Both the position numbers and the translations under genes were made by a program. The notes below the pieces were generated by a model that saw nothing but the letters and a program-made list of their open reading frames with translations, ran no database searches and was not told the DNA's origin. From JBAZOY01 sp041648505 (GTDB taxonomy: Bacteria > Desulfobacterota > Syntrophia > Syntrophales > CG2-30-49-12), in NCBI GenBank assembly GCA_041648505.1, contig JBAZOY010000062.1, positions 1-13,844 on the forward strand: DNA of 13,844 nt. Direction: 5' to 3'. Position 1 is the first letter of the stretch; each line of letters opens with the position of its first letter. Of the stretch, positions 1-7,931 are shown in pieces.

Positions 1-62
1 AACATAAGATATTAAGGGCTCTTTGCAAAGCTCTCATTAAGGTTTCTAAAAAAGGTCGAGCA

Positions 63-554
63 ATGCCAATCTATGAATTTTACTGTAAGAAATGCAGCAC
101 CGTTTACAACTTTTTTTCCCCTTCCGTTAACACAGAAAAGATTCCCCTCTGTCCAAAATGCAAAACGGTCGAATTGAAACGCCAGATGTCCATATTTGCC
201 AGAATTTCAGGGGAAAAAGATGAGGTAACAGATAACGATTTTCCTCCGATTGACGAGGCGAAGATGGAAAGGGCGATGGCTTTGCTGGCCGATGAAGCGG
301 ATAAAATCAATGACGATGACCCTCGTCAGGCAGCGAAGCTGATAAGGAGGCTCTCTGAGGCGACGGGTCTTAATCCGGGACCGGCAATGGAAGATGCCCT
401 CTCACGTGTGGAAAGAGGAGAAGACCCGGAGAGGATCGAGCAGGAAATGGAAGGTATGCTGGAAGATGAAGATCCTTTTATCATTGAAGCCAAAACTAAA
501 AAAGGAAATTTGAAGTCAAAACCAAGTGTTGATGAAACCCTCTATGACCTCTGA
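63..554 (+). CDS. FmdB-family zinc-ribbon protein with acidic C-terminal extension
   Basis: The start MPIYEFYCKKC is the hallmark of the FmdB/CxxC zinc-ribbon family. Two CxxC knuckles (C8-K-K-C11 and C30-P-K-C33) would hold one zinc ion within the first 40 residues. Classical FmdB proteins are about 70-110 aa; this one is 163 aa because of a hydrophilic, strongly acidic, probably helical tail (about residues 50-163, rich in E, D, K and R, with a run of E and D near residues 115-137). No signal peptide or membrane segment is visible, so it is cytoplasmic. A purine-rich ribosome-binding site (AAAAAAGG) lies 7 bases before the ATG. The role of the family is poorly known; members have been described as putative regulators, and the name comes from the formamidase operon. 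The family assignment is secure, the function is not. The neighbouring hydrolase is 255 bases away and need not be related. Confidence 0.85.
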   Translation: MPIYEFYCKKCSTVYNFFSPSVNTEKIPLCPKCKTVELKRQMSIFARISGEKDEVTDNDFPPIDEAKMERAMALLADEADKINDDDPRQAAKLIRRLSEATGLNPGPAMEDALSRVERGEDPERIEQEMEGMLEDEDPFIIEAKTKKGNLKSKPSVDETLYDL

Positions 555-582
555 GAGTTAGAAATGTATCTTATTCCAATTC

Positions 583-690
583 TAAATCAAAGCGCTATCT
601 TGCGTTGGCATCGTCGTCAGCTCATCGACGTACGTTTCATTTACGCATGCATCGCCTCCTTCTTGCCGCCTTGATTTCATCTTTGATTTA
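583..690. repeat. Intergenic element bounded by 10-bp perfect inverted repeats
   Basis: TAAATCAAAG at 583-592 is the exact reverse complement of CTTTGATTTA at 681-690. The 88 bases between are more GC-rich than the AT-rich flanks and contain the 8-bp palindrome ACGTACGT near 629-636. No start codon with a ribosome-binding site and no coherent reading frame occupy the element. The layout (short terminal inverted repeats, about 100 bp, between genes) is what small REP- or MITE-like intergenic repeats look like. Whether other copies exist in the genome cannot be seen here. Confidence 0.5.
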
Positions 691-809
691 AAACCGGAAT
701 TACTTTTAAAACATAAACAAAGATGCAGCCACCAGGATAGCCTATAACATTTCCAGTGTATGACTGAAATAAATGAATGCACTTACTGTTTGAATTCAGG
801 GATATTAAA

Positions 810-1511
810 ATGTTGAAAATTAAACAATTTCGATACGCTGTGGATAATTTGAGTTATCTGGTTTACGGAAAAAGCTGTGCCCTGGCTATTGACGGTGGGG
901 CTCCCGAAAAAATACTTTCCTTCATTAAAAATATGGGGCTTAATCTGGTACTCGTGGCAAACACCCATAGCCATCAAGATCATACGGTGGGCAACAGGGA
1001 TCTTCTTGATAAAACAGAATCCCGGCTTTTAATGTACAGTGACCTGCCGGAAAATGGTGAGCTTGATCTCGAAGGTCATATAATCCGTATCTATCGTACT
1101 CCGGGGCATTCCCATGATTCTATATGTTTTCATCTGCATAACATTCTGATTACGGGAGATACCTTTTTTAACGGCACGATCGGAAACTGTTTTACCGGTG
1201 ATATTAAGAGCTTTTATCATTCCATCAAGAGTATCATGGGGCTACCATCTAATACCGTTATATACGCCGGCCATGATTATCTAAAAGATGCGATGTCTTT
1301 TGCCGGGCATCTTGAACCGGATAATGGGGATATTGATCTTTTTTTAAGGAAATATAATCCTGAGCATGTGTTCTCCATTCTGGAAGAAGAGAGGAAGGTT
1401 AATCCTTATGTCCGTTTCAATGATGAAAAGATAATTACCCTTCTCAGGAAGATGGGGCTCCCCGGGGAAACTGAATGGGAAAGATGGCAGTCCTTAATGA
1501 GACTGGAATGA
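810..1511 (+). CDS. Metallo-beta-lactamase-fold hydrolase, glyoxalase II-like
   Basis: This is a 233-aa soluble protein with the full dinuclear metal site of the glyoxalase II group: H53-S-H55-Q-D57-H58 (THSHQDH), H100 in TPGH, D117 in TGDT and H155 in YAGHDY. The segment after H155, ending in LEPDN, and the later NPYVRF also follow hydroxyacylglutathione hydrolase (GloB). Enzymes of this type hydrolyse a thioester such as S-lactoylglutathione or a related acyl-thiol; the true thiol substrate here is unknown. An in-frame ATG exists at 777, but the ATG at 810 is preferred. It has CAGGGA about 8 bases upstream and gives the MLKIKQF start that leads straight into the first beta-strand. Length is slightly below the usual 250 or so residues of GloB. 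No terminator is evident after the gene. Confidence 0.85.
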   Translation: MLKIKQFRYAVDNLSYLVYGKSCALAIDGGAPEKILSFIKNMGLNLVLVANTHSHQDHTVGNRDLLDKTESRLLMYSDLPENGELDLEGHIIRIYRTPGHSHDSICFHLHNILITGDTFFNGTIGNCFTGDIKSFYHSIKSIMGLPSNTVIYAGHDYLKDAMSFAGHLEPDNGDIDLFLRKYNPEHVFSILEEERKVNPYVRFNDEKIITLLRKMGLPGETEWERWQSLMRLE

Positions 1512-1959
1512 AGGTTTCTGAAGAAAAACGCTGTAAAAATTTATTGACTTTACGTGTTTTTTGTATCAGGCTTTAACAAGTTTTTTAAATAACATTATAA
1601 TTAAATTGCTAAAAGGCTTTGAATTACCTGAATGGATAAATTTACCTTTATGCAAAAAACAGAGCTAAATTTTAATGAAAACTTTAAATGTCGGGAGTTT
1701 GAAAATTGCATTTATCGACGCTTAAAATTCCTTCCAGCCATGCATATCCTGCTTCGCCATGAAAGTATAACTCGCGCTTACGAGTCCAGATATTGTCTTG
1801 TCCGGTACTGTGCTGAGATAACATGGCTCTCGAAAAATCTTCAATTCGCGCTTTTAACTCTAATTCTAATTTTTACTATTTTGCAAGGCTTTTAGATTTT
1901 TAAACATTGGGATATCTTATAATTTAATATTATAAAGCACGACGAAGAAAGGTCTTTCC
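1512..1959. other. 448-bp stretch without a convincing gene
   Basis: The region is AT-rich, especially at both ends. An open frame of 87 codons (1632-1895) has no ribosome-binding site and no recognisable family, and its composition looks non-coding, so it was not called. Small structures seen are ACTCG (1770-1774) facing CGAGT (1781-1785) over a 6-base loop, and a perfect 7-bp inverted repeat, TTATAAT (1917-1923) and ATTATAA (1929-1935). The second one contains a consensus -10 hexamer, TATAAT at 1918-1923, about 40 bases before the next gene. It could belong to that gene's promoter, but no good -35 hexamer lies at the right distance. Confidence 0.5.
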
Positions 1960-3534
1960 ATGAGAAAAATTGCTGTCTTATATTTATCCTTTGTATTTAT
2001 TGTCATGGTTATCCCGGATGCCTTTTGCCAGCCACCGGTAACCCTTCAGGAAGGTATTGGACAGTACAAACAGGAGAATTACGAAGAAGCGATTGAGATA
2101 TTAACGAAGGTGCGGGAACAGGATCCAATGTCTTCGATGGCAGCCTTTTACCTGGGAATGGCTTACAAACAGACGGTAGATTACTCGAAGGCCTCTGTTA
2201 ACTTGGAAGACGCAGTTAAACTTACCCCTTATATTAAAGATGCTGTTGTAGAGCTTATTGATATGCTGTATCAGTTGAACAGGCTTGAGGAGGCGGAAAA
2301 ATGGGTCAAGGTGGCTGAAAAAGAGGAGATCTTCCCGCCCAGGGTGGCTTTTCTGAGTGGTTTGATCTTTTCTAAAGAAAACAGGAATCAGGATGCCATT
2401 GAGGCCTTCGAGAGGGCGAAAAAAATAGATCCAACGCTCGCCCAGCCCTCAGAATTTCAGATTGCCCTCTGCTATATGAAGGACAGAAAGCTGGACAAGG
2501 CGAAAGAACGCTTTCAGGCAGTGGTGCTACAGGATCCTCTCTCCGATCTGGCTGGTTTTGCCCGGCAATATCAGGATACAGTTGAGAAAAGAATGTATCT
2601 GGAGAGACCCCTTCGTTTGACCATCAGTATCATTGGTGGTTACGATACCAATATTGTTCAGAAACCGATTGAGCAAACGATAGCAACCGGCATTACAGGC
2701 GAAGAGAGTGGCGTGCTGCAGTCTTCAGTACGACTTGACTATGTACCGGTACTCGAAGGTCCCTGGCTTTTCAATGCCCGGTATGCTCTTGCCTCCAGTG
2801 TAAATGAGAAACATACCCATTCTCATGACTCTATGGCAAACACCTTTTCCGTTTCACCTGGATATAATTTCGGCCGGTTTGCCATAAATCTCACCGCTTC
2901 TTACACAAATGTCCTGTTGCGCACAGATCCGGATGCTTCGCCGCCTCCAGACTCTGCTCCGGGTTATAAAAGATACCTGGACTATCTAACCTATGGACCC
3001 ACCTTCAGGACCATGATCACGCAGAACAATATCCTGGAGTTATTTGCAGGGTATGACAAGAAAAACTACTTCAATCAAGCGGAACTCGGGCCGGAGCAAA
3101 AACGAAATTCAGAAGGGCCGAGGACTTATATAAGCTGGGTATGGTTATTTAAAGAAAACGCGTTTTTAAATCTTCGTTATGATTTCAATAAAGAACATGC
3201 CGATGGGATTGCATGGGAAAATGCAGGCAATCGTTTTACATTCAATCTTATTATGCCCATTCTACCGGCAGATATGGTAAAATGGATAGGACCTCTAAAT
3301 CTTCAGTTGACGGGCAGCGCATATTTTCAGGACTATAAGTATGAGATAGATTACGGTATAACGAGCGAAAAAAGAAAGGATAAAATCTATACCGGTTCTG
3401 TGGGATTAACCTGGGAGTTCTGTAAGTATGCCAATTTTATTCTCCAGTATGCGAGAACGAGAAGTGATTCGAACGTACCTTTATATGAGTACAACCGTAA
3501 TCTGTATACCACGGGGTTTGAGTTTAGATTTTGA
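1960..3534 (+). CDS. Periplasmic TPR plus outer-membrane beta-barrel protein
   Basis: This 524-aa exported protein has two parts. Residues 1-23 form a Sec signal peptide (MRKIA start, hydrophobic core, cleavage probably after AFC). Residues 24 to about 210 are helical and TPR-like: KQENYEEAIEILTK, AAFYLGMAYK and QDAIEAFERAKKIDP fit TPR helix pairs, with about five units. From about residue 217 (LRLTISIIGGYDTN) to the end, alternating polar/aromatic strands suggest an outer-membrane barrel of about 300 residues. The C-terminus FEFRF, with a terminal phenylalanine, is the classical barrel-insertion signal. GAAAGG lies 7 bases before the ATG. The TPR-plus-barrel plan occurs in Slam-type translocators of surface proteins and in PgaA/BcsC-type polysaccharide exporters; which applies, if either, cannot be decided here. 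The next gene, 75 bp downstream, encodes a huge exported protein and is the obvious candidate partner. Confidence 0.8.
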   Translation: MRKIAVLYLSFVFIVMVIPDAFCQPPVTLQEGIGQYKQENYEEAIEILTKVREQDPMSSMAAFYLGMAYKQTVDYSKASVNLEDAVKLTPYIKDAVVELIDMLYQLNRLEEAEKWVKVAEKEEIFPPRVAFLSGLIFSKENRNQDAIEAFERAKKIDPTLAQPSEFQIALCYMKDRKLDKAKERFQAVVLQDPLSDLAGFARQYQDTVEKRMYLERPLRLTISIIGGYDTNIVQKPIEQTIATGITGEESGVLQSSVRLDYVPVLEGPWLFNARYALASSVNEKHTHSHDSMANTFSVSPGYNFGRFAINLTASYTNVLLRTDPDASPPPDSAPGYKRYLDYLTYGPTFRTMITQNNILELFAGYDKKNYFNQAELGPEQKRNSEGPRTYISWVWLFKENAFLNLRYDFNKEHADGIAWENAGNRFTFNLIMPILPADMVKWIGPLNLQLTGSAYFQDYKYEIDYGITSEKRKDKIYTGSVGLTWEFCKYANFILQYARTRSDSNVPLYEYNRNLYTTGFEFRF

Positions 3535-3609
3535 GAGAGAATTTCACCATCTTTTGAAAAAGAGGGGGGGAAGTTTTAAGCAAAAGTAGCAGACAGGAGA
3601 TAAAACGCT

Positions 3610-6600
3610 ATGAAGAAGAAATTCATTATCATCGGTCTTCTGGCCGTCTTGTTGGTTTTTCCCTTATTGGCTGCCAAAGAGGCTCCGGTTGGTAAATTTA
3701 CATACGTGGAAGGGAGTGTGGATATTACCATTCCCGGTACGGAGGCAAGGCGTGTAAATACGGGAGATTCTGTGAATGTGGGCGATATTATTCGCTCCAA
3801 GAGTAAATCGAAATGCGAGGTTACCTTCATTGATGGTAATGTTATCCGGCTTGCTGAAAGAACCCGTCTGCGTATTACTGAATATATGCTGGAAAAGGGA
3901 CAGAAAAAGGAAATCATGGACCTGTTCCGGGGCAAGGTCCGTAATATTGTAAAATCTGCGAAAGAGTTAACTGCGAAGGGCGGGCATTACGAAATACACA
4001 CGCCTACTGCTGTCTGCGGTGTGAGGGGTACCGACTTCATTACCTATTATCAGACCGGGGTAACCGGTACGACATTCAAAGAAGGGACAGGTTATGGTTA
4101 CAGCAAAAATCGTCCGGATATAGTAAAGACAATCCATGCCGGACAGTCTATGGTGGTTGTGAGTCCTAACTTGCCACCTGTAATCAGGCCTGCAACAGCC
4201 CTAGAACTTGATTCGCATATTAAAGATACCAATCCTTCAGAAAACTCTGCAGGAGAGGGGAATGGAGATGGAGATGGAGGAGGAGCTGGCCCGGGAGACC
4301 CCGGATCTCCACCACCGCCACCGCCGCCGCCACCACCGCCTGCGCCACCAACACCTCCAGTTCAGCCTTACGTTCCTCCTACGACTACGATAAGGCCTAC
4401 AACTACGATAAGGCCTACAACTACGATAGGACCAACCACCACGATAGGACCAACCACCACGATAGGACCTACAACTACGATAGGACCTACGACCACGATA
4501 GGACCTACAACTACGATAGGACCTACGACCACGATAGGACCAACCACCACGATAGGACCTACAACTACGATAGGACCTACAACTACGATAGGACCTACGA
4601 CAACAACCACCACAGTAGAACCTACAACCACAATCACAACCACTACTATAACTACTACTACAATTCCGGCTACAATTCTTGATGGCTCAATGGGATCGGG
4701 TTCCCTCTCCGGTTCTTTTGATAGTCAAACCAATACCGGTACCATTCAGGCATCCGGCACCGTCCCTTCATCAAATCCATGGGGGGAAGGAGTAAGTGGT
4801 ACCATGGACGATGGGAGCGCTTTTGCCGGATATTTCATGGGTGTGCCGGGCACCTGGAAAGGACTGATGAGCAGTCTCTATCTTACCGATGACGGTGATG
4901 CCGGTTACATTTGGGGAAGTCTTGATGGTACTGAGACTGCGGGAGACTATTCCGGAAGCGGTCCGCTGACGAAAAGCGGTATTCTTGGTACGACATTGCT
5001 TGCCCCGGGTGATCTGGTGGATACCCTCGAAGCATCGATGCCGGACTGGGCGGACTATCCATTGCCGGTTATAACGGCTATAGATGTAGGGTATACCATT
5101 AGTCAAGATGAACCGGCCGGTTACGGGATTGCGGGCATTACGACAGAAAGCGGCAGGAAACTCGGCATATGGGGCGTCACGACCAGCGAAGGTGATTATA
5201 TTAATGATTATAATTGGTCAAGCTGGTATGGCCTTTACGCTCAGTCCGGTTATCATGGGGATGATATCCCATACTACATGCTTGGAGCCATTGCGGGGAC
5301 CGATGATCTGGCAGGACATGTGACGATAGCCGGTGATATCACATATATGGATAGGGAGTACCTGGGATACATCGGAATGGATTATCTGGGTACATATTAC
5401 ACTGGATATGACTATCAGAGCGCCGGTGCCGGTACCTATACCCTCGATCCGCTCGCATGGAGCGGTCATTGGGGCAGCGGTAGTCTCTACTATAACGATG
5501 GAGGATATTCTGCCGGGGCCGGAGATGAAAACGGACTGATCGGCGGCCTTACCGCACCGTGGACCGGCTCCTCTTCCTTTATTGCTATGGGTGATTATTA
5601 TTATGACACTGAGGCGGGTTATGAGCCCCACTACCTCTGGAATACATCCGTTAACGGCAATGATCTGACAGGCGGAGACGGTTTCTTTTCTGGTGTGACT
5701 GCCGGTATCTGGATGGCAGCGGCGGAAGGTACTGATTACGGTACTATGACCGGCGCCTTGTATGCCCTTTATTATAAAGACGGTACCGCTGGTATCATTT
5801 CAAGCAACGATGTTGCGGGATATCAATACCCCGACATCGGGATGTGGATGGCTCAGGGTATCCTTACAGCAGATCCCAAAGAAACAGGAATTTCTGTTCA
5901 ACCTTATATAAACGGTGCTTCTGGTTTTGTTGCAATGGCGGGAAATTTTGATGATGGAGGAGGTCCGATTTTCGGCTATGGTGACGGATATATTAATTAC
6001 TTTGTTAATGATACGGAGATTTTTCCGTGGGGTATCTACGACTTAAAATTGGGGGATGGTAATACATATTCCAGTAAACCTGCCGGTGATGCCTCCTGGT
6101 CGGCGATGATCGGTGGAGAAATTCAATACGACGATACTTATACTTATAATGGTTATTGGCTGGCCAACGCCAGTGGTAACTGGACCGACGCGGGAGAAAT
6201 AACAGGTTCTGTTAGTGGTAAATACTTCGACGAAACATCAATGGGTATCATCGAGGGGCCATTCTTAGGTATCAATTCTGGAGACGGCACCTGGATAGGC
6301 GAGAGTATCGGCAGCTATTATACCCTAGATCCGCTGGCCTTTGTAAGTGAAATAAACACTAACGTTTATGTGGACGGAAAAAGCTGTGACGGGTCAATGG
6401 ACGCCCTTTGGGGAGGCACATATGACAGCGGGATTAACAATCTTTTGTGGAATCCTCCTGCTGCAACGCCCCATGCGCCTGTTTATCTGATTGGCGAGTA
6501 TTCTCTTTCCACGGCCCTCGATACTCCCCATTTGTGGTATGGGGATTTAATCAGTCTTAATATCTATGAGGGGACGGAAACAACCTACGACGGTGGCGGG

Positions 6601-7752
6601 TACAGCGGCCTTATCGCGGGTAGAATTACACCCACTTCAGTAGATGGGGTCAGCGGTTATAATATGTTCACTGAAATATACGGCTTATATATAGACCCAT
6701 TGGGGAATGGAGGAATCTTCAGAGGACAGATGGGAGGAGATGGTGAGATTAATGTATATCCCGATCTTGGTATGTTTGAGGTTGCCGGCGGGGTGACTGA
6801 TGCTGTTCCCTTTGTAACCGGCCTTACACCAGGCCCGGTTTCTGTTGTGACCTCTTCTCCGAATATCAGTTCTGTGGGGGGTACATTAGGAGGCACAGGC
6901 ATCATCATCTTAGGTGATGGGGAGGCTGATATCGGAAAAATCTCAGGTCTGACACAATGGGGTATAGCCGGGGTATTCCTTGGCGGAGAATATACAACGG
7001 GAGGATCTGAGGTATGGAAACTTCCTTTGGAGGCTTCATCATCGGATTATTACCTCTATGCCGAGCTTTCCGGAGACAAATGGGGGGAAGACTCTCCGAC
7101 AACAGGTACGACCCTCAGCAATGTTATAAATGGTGGTGCAACCGGTTATTACTACGATTTAGGCCCTGCGGTGCCGCAAACAGGGATATATGTCGGTGAA
7201 ACTCTAGGGACATTTAACCCTGCTGAATCAGCATGGCAAGCTGCATCAACCGGTGTATGGATTGAGACAAGTACGTTTATTGCTATGGCAGGGACCGAGG
7301 CGCAAAAGCTTCAGCAGTTGAATATTCCCTGTATCCAGGTGGGAACTGATACACTGACCTACGCAGAACCTGCGGCGGTGAATGGTTTGACTAGTGTGAC
7401 CCTGAATGGTGTGGGCTTTTATGCTTATTCGACGGGGCAGGCTCCCAGCCTCTGGGCGACAGGCAATGTCGGTGGAAGTTATAGTGGTACACCGTCATCA
7501 GGAGGAGACCCCGTAACGCTTCATGGTAGCTACTTACAGGCAGATTTCGGTATCAACCGATGGGACAGCGGGGGCGATGGCAGATGGGCGGCCGATATAA
7601 CGGGCGGGGCAGGAAATCTTAGCGTAGGTTCGCCCGAAGACCCAATCCCAATTACTTTTCAAGGTGTGGCTGCGGGAAAGATAGATGCTCTTGTAGCCGG
7701 CCAATTCTCAGGTACTGCGGCAGGCACCGCCGCGGCAGGCATTTCTGATTAG
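3610..7752 (+). CDS. Giant exported FecR-domain protein with PTTTI stalk and about 300-residue repeats
   Basis: The protein has 1380 aa. Residues 1-22 are a signal peptide ending LLAA. Residues about 25-200 are a FecR domain: VEGSVDI, the GDSVNVGDIIRS segment, FIDGNVIRLAE and the conserved HTPTAVCGVRGTDF (130-143). There is no N-terminal anti-sigma region, so it is not a classical iron-uptake FecR but the FecR module found in large envelope proteins. A Gly/Asp-rich linker and a run of 11 prolines (about 234-244) lead into 12 hexapeptides PTTTI(R/G) (257-328) and a Thr-rich tail, together resembling a mucin-like stalk. The rest (about 350-1380) is rich in Gly, Tyr, Trp, Asp, Ser and Thr and poor in Lys, and consists of degenerate long repeats described separately. 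The C-terminus has no aromatic barrel signal, no autotransporter domain and no sorting motif. AGGAG lies about 9 bases before the ATG. Surface display is inferred; no enzyme motif was seen. Confidence 0.8.
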   Translation: MKKKFIIIGLLAVLLVFPLLAAKEAPVGKFTYVEGSVDITIPGTEARRVNTGDSVNVGDIIRSKSKSKCEVTFIDGNVIRLAERTRLRITEYMLEKGQKKEIMDLFRGKVRNIVKSAKELTAKGGHYEIHTPTAVCGVRGTDFITYYQTGVTGTTFKEGTGYGYSKNRPDIVKTIHAGQSMVVVSPNLPPVIRPATALELDSHIKDTNPSENSAGEGNGDGDGGGAGPGDPGSPPPPPPPPPPPAPPTPPVQPYVPPTTTIRPTTTIRPTTTIGPTTTIGPTTTIGPTTTIGPTTTIGPTTTIGPTTTIGPTTTIGPTTTIGPTTTIGPTTTTTTVEPTTTITTTTITTTTIPATILDGSMGSGSLSGSFDSQTNTGTIQASGTVPSSNPWGEGVSGTMDDGSAFAGYFMGVPGTWKGLMSSLYLTDDGDAGYIWGSLDGTETAGDYSGSGPLTKSGILGTTLLAPGDLVDTLEASMPDWADYPLPVITAIDVGYTISQDEPAGYGIAGITTESGRKLGIWGVTTSEGDYINDYNWSSWYGLYAQSGYHGDDIPYYMLGAIAGTDDLAGHVTIAGDITYMDREYLGYIGMDYLGTYYTGYDYQSAGAGTYTLDPLAWSGHWGSGSLYYNDGGYSAGAGDENGLIGGLTAPWTGSSSFIAMGDYYYDTEAGYEPHYLWNTSVNGNDLTGGDGFFSGVTAGIWMAAAEGTDYGTMTGALYALYYKDGTAGIISSNDVAGYQYPDIGMWMAQGILTADPKETGISVQPYINGASGFVAMAGNFDDGGGPIFGYGDGYINYFVNDTEIFPWGIYDLKLGDGNTYSSKPAGDASWSAMIGGEIQYDDTYTYNGYWLANASGNWTDAGEITGSVSGKYFDETSMGIIEGPFLGINSGDGTWIGESIGSYYTLDPLAFVSEINTNVYVDGKSCDGSMDALWGGTYDSGINNLLWNPPAATPHAPVYLIGEYSLSTALDTPHLWYGDLISLNIYEGTETTYDGGGYSGLIAGRITPTSVDGVSGYNMFTEIYGLYIDPLGNGGIFRGQMGGDGEINVYPDLGMFEVAGGVTDAVPFVTGLTPGPVSVVTSSPNISSVGGTLGGTGIIILGDGEADIGKISGLTQWGIAGVFLGGEYTTGGSEVWKLPLEASSSDYYLYAELSGDKWGEDSPTTGTTLSNVINGGATGYYYDLGPAVPQTGIYVGETLGTFNPAESAWQAASTGVWIETSTFIAMAGTEAQKLQQLNIPCIQVGTDTLTYAEPAAVNGLTSVTLNGVGFYAYSTGQAPSLWATGNVGGSYSGTPSSGGDPVTLHGSYLQADFGINRWDSGGDGRWAADITGGAGNLSVGSPEDPIPITFQGVAAGKIDALVAGQFSGTAAGTAAAGISD
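4378..4593 (+). repeat. 12 tandem 18-bp repeats encoding PTTTI(R/G)
   Basis: Twelve uninterrupted 18-bp units encode two PTTTIR followed by ten PTTTIG. Units 3-12 use only three synonymous versions: type A (cct aca act acg ata gga), type B (cca acc acc acg ata gga) and type C (cct acg acc acg ata gga), in the order A B B A C A C B A A. The first two units end in agg (Arg). The codons acg ata never vary. Just outside come a variant unit (PTTTTTTVE, from 4594) and a Thr/Ile tail to about 4660. The array is in frame, so loss or gain of units would change stalk length without a frameshift. Confidence 0.95.
4807..7629 (+). repeat. Degenerate tandem protein repeats of about 300 residues (three full, one half)
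   Basis: Matching landmarks recur at near-constant spacing in the giant FecR protein. TLDPLA occurs at residues 611 and 905, with a weaker TFNPAE at 1201 (spacings 294 and 296). The LY at 423-424, 720-721 and 1026-1027, each followed by an Asp/Gly-rich turn, is spaced 297 and 306, with a weaker SY at 1307-1308. YPD(I/L)GM occurs at 740 and 1050. The aromatic-G-I opening is at 505 (YGIAG), 807 (WGIYD) and 1117 (WGIAG). Units are therefore roughly 505-806, 807-1116 and 1117-1340, with a half unit at about 400-480 that matches only the C-terminal half. Divergence is high, so the repeats are old and DNA identity is lost. Boundaries are approximate. Confidence 0.7.
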
Positions 7753-7753
7753 T

Positions 7754-7909
7754 GTGGGCAACAACAAATCTTATCGGAAAGCGGGTAGTCCGTTGATAAT
7801 AGTAGCTGTATCTGTTTTACTTGGCTTATTAATGGTGTTAACCGTGATGGCGGCAGAAGAAAACAGCCAAAAGAGCGGCAAAAATGAAGGGCCATCCTTA
7901 GAGCGTTAA
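7754..7909 (+). CDS. Small membrane-anchored protein, 51 aa
   Basis: A GTG-initiated frame of 51 codons begins two bases after the stop codon of the FecR-repeat gene, a spacing typical of translational coupling. The product has a short polar, basic start (GNNKSYRKAG), one hydrophobic stretch (about residues 13-34, SPLIIVAVSVLLGLL onward to VMAA) and a charged tail (EENSQKSGKN...). It could be a single-pass small membrane protein, or a signal peptide whose mature part is only a short tail. No strong ribosome-binding site precedes the GTG, and no family was recognised. The frame ends just before the hairpin that closes the cluster. A decayed gene remnant is the main alternative. Confidence 0.4.
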   Translation: MGNNKSYRKAGSPLIIVAVSVLLGLLMVLTVMAAEENSQKSGKNEGPSLER

Positions 7910-7931
7910 AATTTGCATCGCTTCGCTCCCC

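Noticed and set aside
1544..1576. Sigma-70 promoter starting with TTGACT at 1544
   Set aside because: No acceptable -10 hexamer lies 16-18 bases downstream, and no gene starts nearby.
1632..1895. 87-codon open frame between the glyoxalase II-like gene and the TPR-barrel gene
   Set aside because: No ribosome-binding site, no recognisable family, and a composition like the surrounding AT-rich non-coding DNA. A hydrophobic end (LLTLILIFTIL) is not enough.
3610..4200. Iron-responsive FecR sigma-factor regulator
   Set aside because: There is no anti-sigma N-terminus, no ECF sigma factor gene and no TonB-dependent receptor in the window; the FecR module here starts right after a signal peptide.
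4378..4593. CRISPR array
   Set aside because: The units are contiguous 18-bp coding repeats with no spacers, in frame within a larger gene, and no cas gene is nearby.
4368..4643. Open frame on the - strand encoding VVVGPI repeats
   Set aside because: It is only the mirror of the 18-bp repeats in the + strand gene; repeat units without stops in one frame keep other frames open as well, and there is no ribosome-binding site.
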